From Ovis canadensis (lineage: Eukaryota > Chordata > Mammalia > Artiodactyla > Bovidae): 64,000 nt of DNA. The notes under the pieces were generated by a model. The model did not search any database. It was not told where the DNA came from and worked only from the letters and a program-made list of their open reading frames with translations. Shown piece after piece: positions 21,721 to 34,301 of the stretch; position 1 is the first letter of the stretch, and every line of letters starts with the position of its first letter. Made by a program: the position numbers and the translations under genes. The stretch lies in the NCBI RefSeq assembly GCF_042477335.2, contig NC_091263.1:70488501-70552500 (forward strand). The letters run 5' to 3'.

Positions 21721-22539
21721 CTCTTACGGTTTTCTAACTTCAGATGTTCTCTCTCCTTAGTGCTAATGTTGGCAATGATGAGAAAGTAATGAAAATCTTG
21801 TTGACTTAGTTCCTTAATAACTGGGGAAGAAATAAAATGAAATGTCTGCCAACCAGCCTGAGAGTACAGATTAAAAAGGCAGTTTCCTTAAGTGTGGAAA
21901 GCACAGAAGTAGAATACTAGATCTGTACATGAAATTTCATTTTTACTTTATAATTATTTTTTCCACAGAGCATCTCTTATGTACGACTAGCCTTTCATGG
22001 GAATAATTTAAGATGTGTTATCCTCAAGGATTGTTAGAATTTATGATGTTACACTCCATGTAAAACGTAAAGGCTGCTATAGTGTAGAAGGAGGCAGGGA
22101 TTTGTCTGTTAAGACTAGATTTCACCCCCATCTCTGCTACTTGCTATGTACAGTGGGAAGTTTAATGATGAGACTTAATTTTCTCATCTGCTGTTGGCAG
22201 TGTTTACCTTTCAGAATTGTATATATACTGGAAATAATTTATTCTAAGTTTAAAGCCTGGTGCAAAGCACATAGATGGCATAAAAGTAATGCTAATTATT
22301 ATTAGTAGCAACTATTCTAACAACATTGCTTAAATTGGAGGGTTTATTATTTGTATGTATGCAGCAAGGTAAGCTGGGAGTTTATATCAACAAACCCATT
22401 TGTATCTTCAAGCTTTACAAATGCAGACCAGGAATTAACTACTTTTGTGTGGGTTTTTCCACACCACAGTTGTTTATTTCCATACCAACTGGGTGTCCAA
22501 CAATTCAGTTCACTTCTTACACTATCTCCCTGGTGTTAG
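21721..22539. other. Unique-looking intron
   Basis: No gene or clear repeat seen. Confidence 0.4.
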
Positions 22540-23217
22540 TGTCAGATCTATAAGTTAAGTTCGGTTTCATAAGACCCCCAAGGTAGACACCAGTTGTAAG
22601 TCTTGGGTCACCTGTTATCCTCTCTGACTTTGCTACAAATTCTGTGGTTCCCATGACCCCCTTCTCAGGTTCAGTAATTCACTGGGTTGACTCACAAAAC
22701 TCAGAAAAAAACACATTGCTTACATTTACAGATTTGTCAAGAAGGATACAGCTCAGAAACAGTTAACTGTAAGAGATGCATGGGCGGGTGTGGGGCACCT
22801 CCCTGCCCCTTGCAGGTGCACCACCCTCTGGTTCCTTGTGCTCATCCATCCGGAAGCTCCTGGAACCCCTTTGTTTAGGGAGTTTGTTGAGTTTCCGTCA
22901 CCTGGGAATGATTGGTTGAATCACTGGCATGGGTGGCTAACTCTGTCCAGCCTGTCTCCCTTCCCCAGATTAGGGGCAGAACCTGAAAGCTGCAAACCTC
23001 TAATCACAGGGATAGTTCCTCTTGCAGCCACCTCCGGATGCTATCTTGGGGTGCCCGCCAAGAGTCATCTTGTGAGCATAAACTCAGGTCTGGTTGAAAG
23101 GGGCTTGTTTTGAATAACAAAAGACACTGCTCTAACTCAGGAAATTTAAAGGGTTTTAGGAGCTGTGTGTCAGGAACTGGAGGTAAAGACCAGATATATA
23201 TTTCTTACGATATCATA
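22540..23217. mobile_element. Ancient LTR-like repeat (family uncertain)
   Basis: cactgggttgactcacaaaa, ttggttgaatcactggcatg, tggttgaaaggggcttgttt and accagatatatatttcttac occur in an order I associate with an old solo LTR of mammalian genomes. No internal retroviral genes are present. Confidence 0.4.
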
Positions 23218-23366
23218 TTGTTGTTGTTCATTCGCTAAGTCATGTCCAACTCTTTGCAACCCCATGGACTGTAGCACACCAGGCTTCCTGTCCTTCACTA
23301 TCTCCTTGAGTTTGCTCAAACTCATGTCCATTGAGTCAGTGATGCCATCCAACCATCTCATCCATA
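23218..23366 (-). mobile_element. BovB LINE 3' fragment
   Basis: A short antisense 3' end beginning ttgttgttgttcattcgcta, truncated after the ccaaccatctcatcc segment. Confidence 0.82.
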
Positions 23367-23960
23367 GTACGATTACATAAAACAAGATTTTGCTTTTAGA
23401 GTAGAGGGCTGAGTTTCAGAACATCAGTAGTGAGTTCCCTCGAGGTCACTGATTTGTTTCTTTATTGGGCTGTGATGCCACCATTTTGATTCTTGGTAAT
23501 GTAAATAGCATTTGTTTTGAGATTCTTAGATGAGAGGTACCATTGAAAACAGCTAGATGTCATTTTCCTCAGGGATCATTATCATATTCCAGTATCAGTT
23601 CTTTTTCTGCCTAGACTTTTGTCCTCAGATGACTGTACTCTAATCCCATGACAGAGCTCATTCTTAGTGTAATGTGACAAAAAGATCATTTTTCCAACAG
23701 GAATAAGGCTTGTTTTTCTTAGACCTGTTGGGTCATGAAATTTGGATAGAGATGTCTTTTGGTAGTTTTAATCTTTTTAATGGTAAACCACATGTGAATT
23801 TTCATAGGAAGGAAGGGTAAATTGTTTGGAATTCCAAATTCATTCCTACTTAAAATTTTTTTTCCACACCTCTATCTGCTTATTTTAGTATGCTTGTTAG
23901 AGATGTGGTCACTGCCTTGTCCTAATACAAAAATTTCTTTACAGAGAATGTAAGCTTTAA
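23367..23960. other. Unique-looking AT-rich intron
   Basis: Nothing recognisable. Confidence 0.4.
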
Positions 23961-24169
23961 GTAGGGCTTTGATGCAGAGATGGTAAAGAATCCTCATGCA
24001 ATGAAGGAGACCCAGGTTCAATCCCTGGTTCAGGAAGATCCCCTAGAGACAAGAATGGCTACCCACTCCAGTGTTCTTGGCTAAGGAATTCCACGGACAG
24101 AGAAGCCCGACTGCCTACAATCCATGGTTGCAAAGACTCGGAATCGACTGAGCCACTAAGCACACGAGC
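23961..24169 (+). mobile_element. Bov-tA SINE
   Basis: A diverged sense copy from gggctttgatgcagagatgg to gactgagccactaagcac. Confidence 0.84.
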
Positions 24170-24258
24170 CTTACGTGTTTGGACCTCTACAGGAAGTGTC
24201 TTGGTATACAGTAGTGAGCACTGGTCTAAGAGCGCCTAGCTGAGCTCTCAGCACACGT

Positions 24259-25197
24259 TCAGTTCAGTTCAGTCACTCAGCCGTGTCCGGCTCTGCGGCC
24301 CGATGAATCTCAGCACGCCAGGCCTCCCCGTCCATCACCAACTCCCGGAGTTCACTCAAACTCATGTCCATTGAGTCAGTGATGCCATCCAGCCATCTCA
24401 TCCTCTGTCATCCCTTTCTCCTCCTGCCCCCCAATCCCTCCCAACATCAGGTCTTTTCCAATGAGTCAACTCTTGAATGAAGTGGCCAAAGTATTGGAGT
24501 TTCAGCTTTAGCATCAGTCCTTCCAATGAACACCCAGGACTGATCTCCTTTAGGATGGACTGGTTGGACCTCCTTGCAGTCCAAGGGACTCTCAAGAGTC
24601 TTCTCCAACACCACAGTTCAAAAGCAGCAATTCTTTGTCGCTCAGCTTTCTTCACAGTCCAACTCTCATATCCATACATGACCACTGGAAAAACCATAGC
24701 CTTGACTAGATTGACCTTTGTTGGCAAAGTAATATCTCTTTTGAATATGCTATCTAGGTTGGTCATAACTTTCCTTCCAAGGAGTAAGCTTTCTTTTAAT
24801 TTCATGGCTGCAGTCACCATCTGCAGTGATTTTGGAGCCCCCCAAAATAAAGTCTGACACTGTTTCCACTGTTTCACCTCTATTTCCCATGAAGTAATGG
24901 GACCAGATGCCATGATCTTAGTTTTTGAATGTTGAGCTTTAAGCCAACTTTTTCACTCTGCTCTTTCACTTTCATCAAGAGGCTTTTTAGTTCTTCTTCA
25001 CTTTCTGCCGTAAGGGTGGTGTCGTCTGTATATCTGAGGTTATTGATATTTCTCCCAGCAATCTTGATTCCAGCTTGTGCTTCTTCCAGCCCAGTGTTTC
25101 TCATGATGTACTCTGCATAGACGTTAAATAAGCAGGGTGACAATATACAGCCTTGACGCCCTCCTTTTCCTATTTGGAACCAGTCTGTTGTTCCATG
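24259..25197 (-). mobile_element. BovB LINE 3' part including reverse transcriptase core
   Basis: The minus strand reads QGCILSPCLFNVYAEYIM and a YTDD box in place of YADD. A frameshift near 24,900 separates this from the downstream frame (24,913-24,398), which carries [20 protein letters not shown]. The 3' tail is a GTTCA repeat. Faces an inverted copy at 25,405-25,972. Confidence 0.92.
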
Positions 25198-25299
25198 CGG
25201 CACATGTTAGGCACTCAGTAAACATCTGTTCTCTTCTAGGAGTTAGAAAGTCAGTTCTAGCCTTTGCTGCCAGCTACCTATGTAAACTAATTAGAATCT

Positions 25300-25382
25300 C
25301 TATGTGTGCTAAGTCTCTCAGTCATGTTTGACTCTCTGCGACCCCGTGGACTGTAGTCCACCGGGCTCTTCTGTCCTGTGGG
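25300..25382 (-). mobile_element. Bov-tA SINE, truncated
   Basis: Only the tail-proximal third is present, from gtgctaagtctctcagtcat to gggctcttctgtcc. Confidence 0.72.
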
Positions 25383-25404
25383 CTAATAAAGGTTTACTAA
25401 TAAA

Positions 25405-25972
25405 AACCATGCAGCCATGAAATTTTTAAAAGACGCTTGCTCCTTAGAATAAAAGTTATGACCAACCTAGATAGCATATTAAAAAGCAGAGATGTTACTT
25501 TGCCAACAAAGGTCCGTCTAGTCAAAGCTATGATTTTTTCCAGAAGTCATTGTATGTGAGAGTTGGACCATAAAGAAAGCTGAGTGCCAAAGAATTGATG
25601 CTTTTGAACTGTGGTGTTGGAGAAGACTTTTGAGAGTCCCTTGGACAGCTAGGAGTTCCAACCAGTCCATCCTAAAGGAAATCAGTCCTGAATATTCATT
25701 GGAAAGACTGATGCTGAAGCTGAAACTCCAATACTTTGGCCACCTGATGGGAAGAACTGACTCACTGGAAAAGACCCTGATGCTGGGAAAGAACTGAAGG
25801 TGGGAGGAGAAGGTAAGGACAGATGATAAGATGGTTGAATGGCATCGCTGACACGATGGACATGAGTTTGAGTAAGCTCTGGGAGTTGGTGATGGACAGG
25901 GAAGCATGATGTGCTACAGTCCATGAGGTCGCAAAGAGTTGGACACGACTAAGCGACTGAACTGAACTGAAT
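25405..25972 (+). mobile_element. BovB LINE 3' end, inverted to the previous copy
   Basis: A sense copy from gcagccatgaaatttttaaa to the gaactgaactgaa tail. The frame is interrupted several times. Confidence 0.88.
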
Positions 25973-26030
25973 CAGATGCACTTTCTTAAGATCAGAGGAT
26001 TTCCCAACTACTCACCCAAATGTTGAAAAT

Positions 26031-26234
26031 GTTAGTCGCTCAGTAGTGTCCAAGTCTCTGCAACCCCAGGGACTGTAGCCTGCCAGGCTCTTCTGTCCAT
26101 GGGATTTCCCAGGTGAGAATACTGGAATGGGTAACCTTTCCCTCCTCCAGGGGATCTTCCCAACCCAGGGAGCAAACCCAGGTCTTCCATATTACAGGCA
26201 GATTCTTTACCGTCTAAGCCACCAGGGAAGCCCA
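26031..26234 (-). mobile_element. Bov-tA SINE
   Basis: A full-length antisense copy ending ccaccagggaagccc. Confidence 0.87.
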
Positions 26235-27029
26235 ATCTCATGTCTTATCTTTTAAAATCACTAGAATCCTGGCCCTGAATCTGTGACTCAGTTTATTCTT
26301 AGCCTTATTTTTAAAAATTTAGTTTCAGTTGGCCTTCAAGTCAGTTTCTTGAAAGCAAGCAAACACAGAGTCACCAGATAGACTGAATTGGAAAGTGCCA
26401 AGAAATAACCGATTCTCTGTGGCTTTGGTTATTTCCTTGGCCATATGTTCTTCCTTCAGTTGAGTTACCTTAGATTTTCTCCTCATTTTTAGTTGGGACT
26501 GGCTGTTTATTAACAAGATTTCTTAGCACCAGTCCAAACAGGATAGAATGGGAGCCTCATAAAATGACGATCATTTTCCTAGTCATGTAGATCCCTAAAT
26601 GGTGCCATGTGCAGTATAGTTTGGGTTCTTGGGAATACTATTTAAGCTTTTTTTTTTCCATTGTTCTCTTAAGATAGGTTTAGAGAAATTTGGCCAGTTG
26701 ACCAAACTTTTTTAAAAATACCATATATTTTTCCTGTGTTTACATGTGTCATATTTCAGACAATGTAAATGCATTATGATTTTCAATTTCAATCTGATTT
26801 TATTTAGAGTTTGCTTAATTTCTTTTAGTACCTAGAGAATTTACATTACTCTTTCAAGTATTCTGAAATAAGAATTGCCCTTTTCTCTTCTAGTTTGCAG
26901 AAATAACTTTCTTTTACTGTGTTTTAGTAATTAAACTTTTCTTTTTTGTGGTTCTAAAATGAGATGACAGACTTGGCCACTTAAAAAGTAAACTAGAGAG
27001 GAGAGGGAAAAAAGGAATAGGTGAGGGAG
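26235..27029. other. Unique-looking AT-rich intron
   Basis: Nothing recognisable. Confidence 0.4.
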
Positions 27030-27700
27030 ATTAAGTACAAACTTCCAGCTGCAAAACAAAATGTGTCATGGGTGTGAAATGTAAAATTGGGGGAGTATAG
27101 TTAATAACTTTGTAACATCATTTATGGTGATGTAGTGAAACTAGATTCATTATGGTGATCAGTTTAAAATGTACGATAGAAATACTGAATCACTGTTGTC
27201 TAACAGGAAATAACATAGTATCGTTGGTTATACTTCAAAAACACAAACTCATAGCAAAGATTAGGTTTGTTACTGGAGGTGAGGGGGATGGGTGGAGGCG
27301 AGGGGGCCGTTGAATAAAGGCGGTCAAAAGGTACTAGCTTCCAGTTATAGATAAGTACTAGAAATGGCAACCCATTCCAGTGTTCTTGCCTGGAGAATCC
27401 CAGGGATGGGGGAGCCTGGTGGTCTGCCGTCTATGGGGTTGCACAGAGTCAAACACGACTGAAGTGACTTAGCAGTAGCAGCAGTAGGGATGTAATGTAC
27501 ATGATAACTATAATTAACACTGCTTTATGTTACATATGAAAGTTGTTGAGATGGAAAATCCTAAGAGTTTTCATCCCAAGAAAAAAATATTTTTCTCCTA
27601 GTGTGTTAATTTTGTTACCTATATGAGATGATGGCTTTTTATTAAACTTACGATGATAATCCTTTCATGATACATATAAATCAAATTATGATGTATGTTA
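27030..27700 (+). mobile_element. Old L1 3' end, interrupted by a Bov-A SINE
   Basis: gttactggaggtgaggggga, agataagtactag, then after the SINE ggatgtaatgtacatgataa and tatatgagatgatggctttt. The same 3' region occurs at 36.9-37.9 kb. Confidence 0.65.
27361..27488 (+). mobile_element. Bov-A type SINE monomer
   Basis: gaaatggcaacccattccag through gactgaagtgacttagcag, ending in an agcagtagcagcagtag tail. It interrupts L1 text between agtactag and ggatgtaatg. Confidence 0.82.
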
Positions 27701-27705
27701 CGCAT

Positions 27706-28030
27706 TCTTCAAATCCATGAACATGGCGTATCTTCCTGTCTGCTTGTGTTGTCTTCAGTTTCTTGTCAGTGCCTTCCTGTTTTCTGAGAGTTTTAGGCCT
27801 TCCTACGTGTAGTATCGTGTTGTCTGCAAGCAGTGGCAGTGTTTCCTCTTCCTTTTCAGTTCAGATTGATCTGCAGTTCCACCCCACGTGGATGATCACC
27901 ATCATAGTTCTGTGAACATTTTTCTATACATCTCTTTTTACAAGTATATACACATATAGATGTGTATGTATGAAGTAATTTTACATAAATAGGATAATAT
28001 TATAATGCTGTTTTTCTTTTGCCTCAGGCA
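27706..28030 (-). mobile_element. L1 LINE fragment
   Basis: aatccatgaacatggcgtat, tgtcttcagtttcttgtcag and gttgtctgcaagcagtggca are antisense L1 ORF2 passages. The part after about 27,870 is less certain. Confidence 0.6.
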
Positions 28031-28436
28031 TAGGTTTTGGAGATTTTTGTGTCAGTAAGAGAGCAGTGTTAAAGATGGTATATTTCTTTTTGGACTGTGT
28101 TGCATGGCTTCTCTTATCTCTGAGTGTTCACTTACCAAGTGATATTTTGATATTTATTCAGTTTACCAAGGAGACTTTTCCTGCTGAGAAAAGAAGGTAC
28201 TGACTGCCTGATAGTTATAATTCTGATTATAAATTAAAATATTAGTGCTGTGGGACAGATAAGTGTGAGGCTTTGCATAATATGAACAACTTTTTTCCAG
28301 AGTATAATTATTACTTTAGATAAGGTGATATCCAGCTTTTGTGTGGACAGAGATAATAGGTGTGGTGTGATGAATAGAAGGCTGGATTCAACTTTGACTA
28401 TTCTACCTGTTTAGCTCTGAGATATTAGGCAAGTCT
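28031..28436. other. Intron, no feature recognised
   Basis: Nothing recognisable. Confidence 0.4.
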
Positions 28437-28443
28437 CTTAACC

Positions 28444-28616
28444 CTCTTTGAACTTTGGTGATGCAGATGGTAAAGAATCTGCCAGAAATACAGGAGACCT
28501 GGGTTTGATCCCTGGTCGGGACGATCCCCTGGGGAAGGGAATGGCTACCCACTCCAGTATGCTTGCCTGGAGAATTCCGTGGGTCACAAAGAGTCAGGCA
28601 AGACTTAGCGACTGAC
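28444..28616 (+). mobile_element. Bov-tA SINE
   Basis: A slightly shortened sense copy. Short TSD cttaacc near 28,437 and 28,617. Confidence 0.85.
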
Positions 28617-28623
28617 ACTTAAC

Positions 28624-29329
28624 CATTTTAGGATTTAGTTTCTTTGTTCTTTAACTGAATAATTGACTTCTCAGATCTAGTCCAACTTTAAAGCTTTATG
28701 ACCATAAAATAAGAGCCAGCTTTTACCTTGGTTCATTGAGGTGTAACCTTTATGCTTCTACCTGTCTTACTCAAGACGTGTAAATGGCCCAAAATGAAGG
28801 CCAGGGAGTATAGTCCTGAGACTCTTACAAAAACCGCAGAATGAGGCAAGAGGTAGCACTGTGTTAGTTTTTAGAGGAAGTGTGAACCTGTGAACTTCTT
28901 TTGCATGCTTTGCAATTATTTCACAACCAGTTCTAGACAGAAATATTTTTCTTATTTGTGAATAAGATATGGCCTTGAGGATGGAGAGGCTGTTGATTTG
29001 GTCGCTCAGTTTTCTAGCCTTATTCCGGGTGACTTGCTGAACTAGGATTGGTTATGTCTCCTGTGTTTTCCGACTCTTTTTTTATTCTCAGTAGAAAGAT
29101 CTTGAGATTCAAACTCAGTTGCCTTTGGCACACATTGGTTAGATCAGTGATAGCAGAGAGTTGGAAGACCTGCTTTTCTTCTTCATTTTGACAGAAGAAA
29201 ATAAAGTGAATTACTTTACTTCTCCATGCTTGATTGTTTTTACTAAAAGAAAACAAAATCTGACTCTTCTTACCTCCCATATCTTGGAATAATGAGGTCA
29301 TTCTTTGGAATCTTTTAAAAAATGTGATG
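28624..29329. other. Intron, no feature recognised
   Basis: Nothing recognisable. The 114-codon minus ORF at 29,020-29,364 has no family I know. Confidence 0.4.
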
Positions 29330-29620
29330 TAAAAAATTTGAGGTATAATTTCTAGTAAATGCACAAATCTAAGATGTGTGTATAGCTTACTGAATTTTTA
29401 CAGGTGTATGCTGCTGTATACGTAATCACCAGTCAGTTCAGTTAGTTCAGTCACTCAAGCATGTCTGACTCTTTGCAACCCCATGGACTGCAGCACTCCA
29501 GGCTTCTCTGTCCACCACCAGTCGAATCAAGACTTAGAACATTTTCCTCTCCGTAGGATTCCTTCATGCCCCTTTCCAGTCGCTCTGTGCCCTGCTTAGA
29601 GCACGCTTTGTGTAGAGCAC
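29330..29620 (-). mobile_element. L1 3'-region fragment split by BovB
   Basis: tagcttactgaatttttaca and, after the BovB piece, aatcaagacttagaacattt then ttcatgcccctttccagtcg are adjacent passages of old L1. Confidence 0.6.
29435..29515 (-). mobile_element. BovB LINE, very short 3' insertion
   Basis: About 80 bp of the BovB 3' end inside L1 text, with an exact 8-bp TSD caccagtc at 29,427-29,434 and 29,516-29,523. Confidence 0.82.
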
Positions 29621-29798
29621 ACTTTGAGTGCTCTATTACTCATCTTAGAAGCGATTGAAAACAAATCTTGACATCTTTTATGTTTCATCAGTAATCTGAA
29701 TCTTGAGCCCTGTAATAAAGTGTGATCTGTAGACAGTAAGGTCTTGAGCCTTTTAGATGAGGCAGAATTGTGTTAAAACGCTTTCCTATGTGTGTGTG

Positions 29799-30001
29799 TG
29801 CTTAGTTGCTCAGTGGTGTCCAACTTTGCACCCCACGGACTGTAGCCCACCAGGCTTCTCTGTCCATGGATTCTCTAGGCAAGAATACTGGAGTGGGTTG
29901 CCATTCCCTTCTCCAGGGGATCTTCCCAACTCAGGGATCAAACCCGGGTCTCCCGCGTTGCAGGCAAATTCTTTACCACCCAAACCACCAGGGAAGCCCA
30001 C
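29799..30001 (-). mobile_element. Bov-tA SINE
   Basis: A full-length antisense copy preceded by a (GT)n stretch at 29,790-29,800. Confidence 0.88.
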
Positions 30002-30394
30002 AGAGAGAGTAATTTTACATTGATAAAGAGGCAATGTTGTGCATTTTCTTCTCTGTAGACTTCTTCCTGAAAATTTTTGGGTTGTCTGAAAGTAAATTTA
30101 TTTGGAACGTTGTAGGTAAGTGGGAAAAGGAAAGTTGGGTCTGGCTAAGTGAACGATGAAGTTGTTCCAGTTCTGTGAGTTCTGTTCTTCCTTCTAGCTG
30201 TTTCGTTTTGTAACCCTGTGGACAAGGCCTAACCTCATTTTTTTACATCTAATATTTATTCAGTGTGGTTTTGTCTGAGGCACTGTGTGTGTGTCTTTCT
30301 AAACTGCTGTGCTGCAGCTTTAGCTTACCTCACAGTTCCACTATGTATATTACATGATTTTGTCTACTAATTTGCATATTTGTATCTTTCATTT
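30002..30394. other. Intron, no feature recognised
   Basis: Nothing recognisable. Confidence 0.4.
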
Positions 30395-31640
30395 TAGAGG
30401 TTGTAGATTTATGGAAAAGTTAAGCAAAGATAATATATAAAGTCTATCATGCACCTATTTTCCCTGTTGGTAACATCCTGTTAGCTTCATGGAGATAAAT
30501 TTGATGTATTTTAAAATTTGCCCATTTGAAGTGCACATTTCTGTTTTTAGTACATTCACAGAGGTGTACAACCATCACCACAATCTAATTCCAGAATATT
30601 TGCATCATCCCCCAAAGAAACTCTGTACCCCATTATCAGTCCCATTTCTGCCCTCCCCCTAGCCCTTGTCCTAGGTAACCACTCATCTATCTTTTATCTC
30701 TGTGGGTTGTCTCTTCTGGACATCGTATCATATGAATGGACTTTTATAATGTGTGGCCTTCTGTGGCTGGTTTCTCTCATGTAGCATGTTTTCAGAGTCT
30801 ATTCATTCTATAGCATGTATCCATTCTTTTTCCTGTTGCCAGATAACATTCTGTTGGATGGCTGTGCCACATTTTGTTTTCATTTTGTAGTTGATGGACA
30901 TTAATTGATTCTACTTTTTGGCTATTGTGAACAGTGCTGGTGTGAAATCTGCATACAAGGTTTTGTGTTGACCACATACACCTGCCTAGAGATGGAATTA
31001 TCAAGTCCTGTGGTAGCTCTGTGTTAAGGATTTTTGAGGCATTGCCTGCCTGGGCCCTTTTCCATTCCCGCCAGCAGGGCAGGACTGCTCCAGTCCCTCT
31101 ATATTCTCTTCAGCACTTGTTACATTGTCTTCCTCTGATTTTAACCATCCTAGTGAGTGTGAAGTTGTATCTTACTGTGGTTTTGACTTGCATTTCCCTA
31201 ATGATTAGTGAAAGTCACTCAGTCGTGTGTCCGAGTATTTGCGACCCCATGGACTATTCAGCCTGTGGAATTCTCCAGGCCAGAACACTGGAGTGGGTAG
31301 CTGTTCCCTTCTTAAGGGCATCTTCCCAACCCAGGGATCGAAACCAGATCTCCCACATTGCAGGCAGATACTGTACCAGCTGAGCTACCAGGGAAGCTCA
31401 AGAATACTGGAGTGGGTAACCTCTCCCTTCTCCAGGGAAACTTCTTAACCCACGAATTGAACCAGGGTCTCCTGCACTGCAGGCGGATTCTTTACCAGAT
31501 GAGCTACCAGGAAAACCCAATGATGAGCATCTTTTCATGTGTTTATCAGCCAGTACTGTATCTTTGAAGAAATGTTTTGCAAATTCTTTGCCTGTTTTTT
31601 TAATTGGATTGTCTTAATCATATATGAAGTTTTATTTTAC
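30395..31640 (-). mobile_element. L1 LINE 3' part, interrupted by a SINE dimer
   Basis: Antisense L1: cattcacagaggtgtacaac, ttctgttggatggctgtgcc, ttgacttgcatttccctaat, then after the SINE gatgagcatcttttcatgtg. The plus ORFs over it are artefacts. Confidence 0.82.
31206..31518 (-). mobile_element. Dimeric Bov-tA insertion
   Basis: One full antisense Bov-tA (to about 31,399) is followed directly by a second unit that starts inside the element at aagaatactggagtgggt. The insertion splits L1 text, with short direct repeats aatgat at 31,200-31,205 and 31,519-31,524. The same junction occurs at 37,272. Confidence 0.82.
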
Positions 31641-31828
31641 CAAAGAGATTGTAAATCAGTTGAAAGATTATAAATCACTTGAAAAGTTCCAGCCTTAAAC
31701 AGTAATTTTTGTTGTGTTGAAACAGTAATTTTTAAAATAATAATTATTTAGTGTTTTTGCTTGCTTTTATTCTGTCCCCCACTTTTCTGAAAGCACTCAG
31801 AGAATATCATGCAAGTCAAAATCCCATG

Positions 31829-32091
31829 CTGCTGCTGCTGCCAAGTCATTTCAGTCGTGTCCGACTCTGTGCGACCCCATAGACGGCAGCCCACCAGGCT
31901 CCCCCGTCCCTGGGATTCTCCAGGCAAGAATGCTGGAGTGGGTTGCCATTTCCTTCTCCAATGCGTGAAAGTGAAATCGCTCAGTCGTGTCCGACCCTCA
32001 GAGACCCCATGGACTGCAGCCCGCCAGGCTCCTCCATCCATGGGATTTTCCAGGCAAGAGTACTGGAGTGGGGTGCCATATTGCCTTCTCC
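31829..32091 (-). mobile_element. Bov-A2 SINE
   Basis: Starts with a CTG run, has two monomers with the gtgaaagtgaaatcgctcag linker, and ends gccttctcc. Confidence 0.88.
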
Positions 32092-33768
32092 ACAAAGTCC
32101 CATAATAAGTGCATTTGGTTTATTTTCTCCCTGATTTGACTACACAGAAAATCAGAGATGGTTGGGAAAGCATGTTTCTTCAAATCTTAGACAGTCTACA
32201 TTCCTTGGTTAGTGGAGTAAAGATTTTTTTTTTGGAGTAAAGTTTTTTAAAAATGTTTTTATTGCTGGCTTTTGTGAGAAAAGTTTAGATTTGTACAGAA
32301 AATATAAAAATGACCCAGAGAAATATAAATTAGAAAGTTATAATTTCTGTAATTTATAGTGATAACCAGTGTTATAATTTTAATATTTGCATGATAGACT
32401 GATGCAAACATACCTGTAAATACATATGTATATCTGGATAACAGGGTACATACTGTTTTGTTACAAGTATTTTCCCCCACTGCGCTTAGCAGTATATTAT
32501 GAACAGATTTCTAATCATACAATATTTTATGGAGTTAAATTTTGACATCAAGTTATGAAACATCTATTTAAATGGTTGTTTCTTAATGATGACCAGTTGA
32601 TTTACGAAGATAGGAGGGTGGGGAAATATTTAAATGTTAAACCTGTGTATTTTTCAAATCATTGGATTCTTTTGTAGATTAAATTAGCTAATGGTAATTA
32701 TTTTCTACTTTATGTCAAGAAATATCTGCTTTGGCATCCAAAATTGTTTTTCTAGTTATCATTGGTGATGGATTGATTGAAAATTGTACAGTTGCCCTGA
32801 TGTATGCAGATAAACTGCTGGGTACTAGAGTTTGGATTATGGTCTTGATGGTTATTAATGGAAAGTTTGAAGTCTCTTGGAAAGTTTAACATGTATTTAT
32901 TGGGCACCAACTGTGTCAGGCAGTGTAAAGGGGGCAAAAATTAAATGATCAAAGTCCTAGAGATGTTTGTTTTTCCAGCAGGGATGGGGTGGGTGGTAGT
33001 GCCAGACTGCATTAGAGCAAAGTCAAAAGGTAAATTTCCCTAAGAGCTGATTTATTTTTGTAGTTTATTTTATATTCAGATTATTTGCATTTCCATGTTT
33101 ATTTCATAATGACTGTTTTTGCAGTACATTTAAAAGATAAAATGATAAAAATGTACCTACTTATTTTAAAAAGTAGTTAGGAAAAAGGAAATGTGACTTT
33201 GAAAGATCACTTTTCTTCTTGAATATTTAAGACATTAATATTGTTAAAATAATATTGTCCCTGAAAATTTTGCAGTTTTTATGGTAAAGTGAATGAAATA
33301 CTATGAGCAAACCAAAATCTCAGACAAAATTTGAAATAGGGATTATAGGATTATTTTTGTTCTTTTAAATCACTGCTATCAGATTATTTTTCTATCCCCA
33401 CTTTGTCTTGTACTATATTTATATTACTGCTTTGACAGTATGAGAAGAAATAATGAAATATATTTTGCATATATATATGTATATATATAAATTTAAATCA
33501 GGTACCAGGTTCTTTATAGTTACTTAAATTAAAAAATCATTAAAGCGATCAGAAAAAATCCTAAATTGGACCTCTACCTATGATTAAGAAAGTCTGTGTG
33601 TTCCAATAGATATGTTGGAAACCAAAAGGCAGTCAGGCAAAACAAGATAATTAGGGGTTTGCATGTTTTAACCCTTTCATTCTTTTTCTCAGCCACTTAA
33701 TCTCCATACATGTTTGCAGGTGTTTATATGTGAGAACATGAAAAAAAATTTGTTTTGATTCTGACTAC
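32092..33768. other. AT-rich intron, mostly unrecognised
   Basis: An ancient repeat may lie near 32,240-32,580 (ataaccagtgttataatttt, acatactgttttgttacaag). A short AT microsatellite sits at 33,468-33,488. No exon seen. Confidence 0.4.
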
Positions 33769-33780
33769 TGCAAATAGTAG

Positions 33781-34004
33781 GCTTCCCTTGTAGCTCAGTT
33801 GGTAAAGAATCTGTCTGCAATGCAGGGGACCCGGCTTCGATCCCTGGGTTGGGAAGATCCCCTGGAGAAGGAAATGACAACCTACTCCACTATCCTTGCC
33901 TGGAAAATCTCATGGACAGAGGAAACTGGTGGGCTGCAGTCCATGGGGTCACAAAGTGTCGGGGATGACTGAGCGACTGACACTTACTTTACTTACTTAA
34001 CTAT
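33781..34004 (+). mobile_element. Bov-tA SINE
   Basis: A full-length sense copy with tail cacttactttacttactta. The 12-bp TSD tgcaaatagtag is exact at 33,769-33,780 and 34,005-34,016, extendable to 17 bp with one mismatch. Confidence 0.92.
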
Positions 34005-34082
34005 TGCAAATAGTAGTCCTTATGAGGCCATTTCTCCTTATAAGGGCATTATGTAAAATGAGAGATTATACTGCAGAATGAT

Positions 34083-34301
34083 TGTTGTTATTTAGTCGCT
34101 CAGTCGTGTCTAACTCTTTGTGACCCCACTGACCGTAGCCCAGCAGGCTACCTGTCATTGGAATTTTCCAGGCCAGAATACTGGACCAGATTGCCATTTC
34201 CTCCTCCAGGGGATCTTCCTGACTCAGGGACTGAACCCATGTTTCTTACGTCTCTTGCCTTGGTAGACGGATTCTTCACCACTAGCACCACCTTGGAAGC
34301 T
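34083..34301 (-). mobile_element. Bov-tA SINE
   Basis: An antisense copy, head diverged (accactagcaccaccttgga). Confidence 0.84.
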
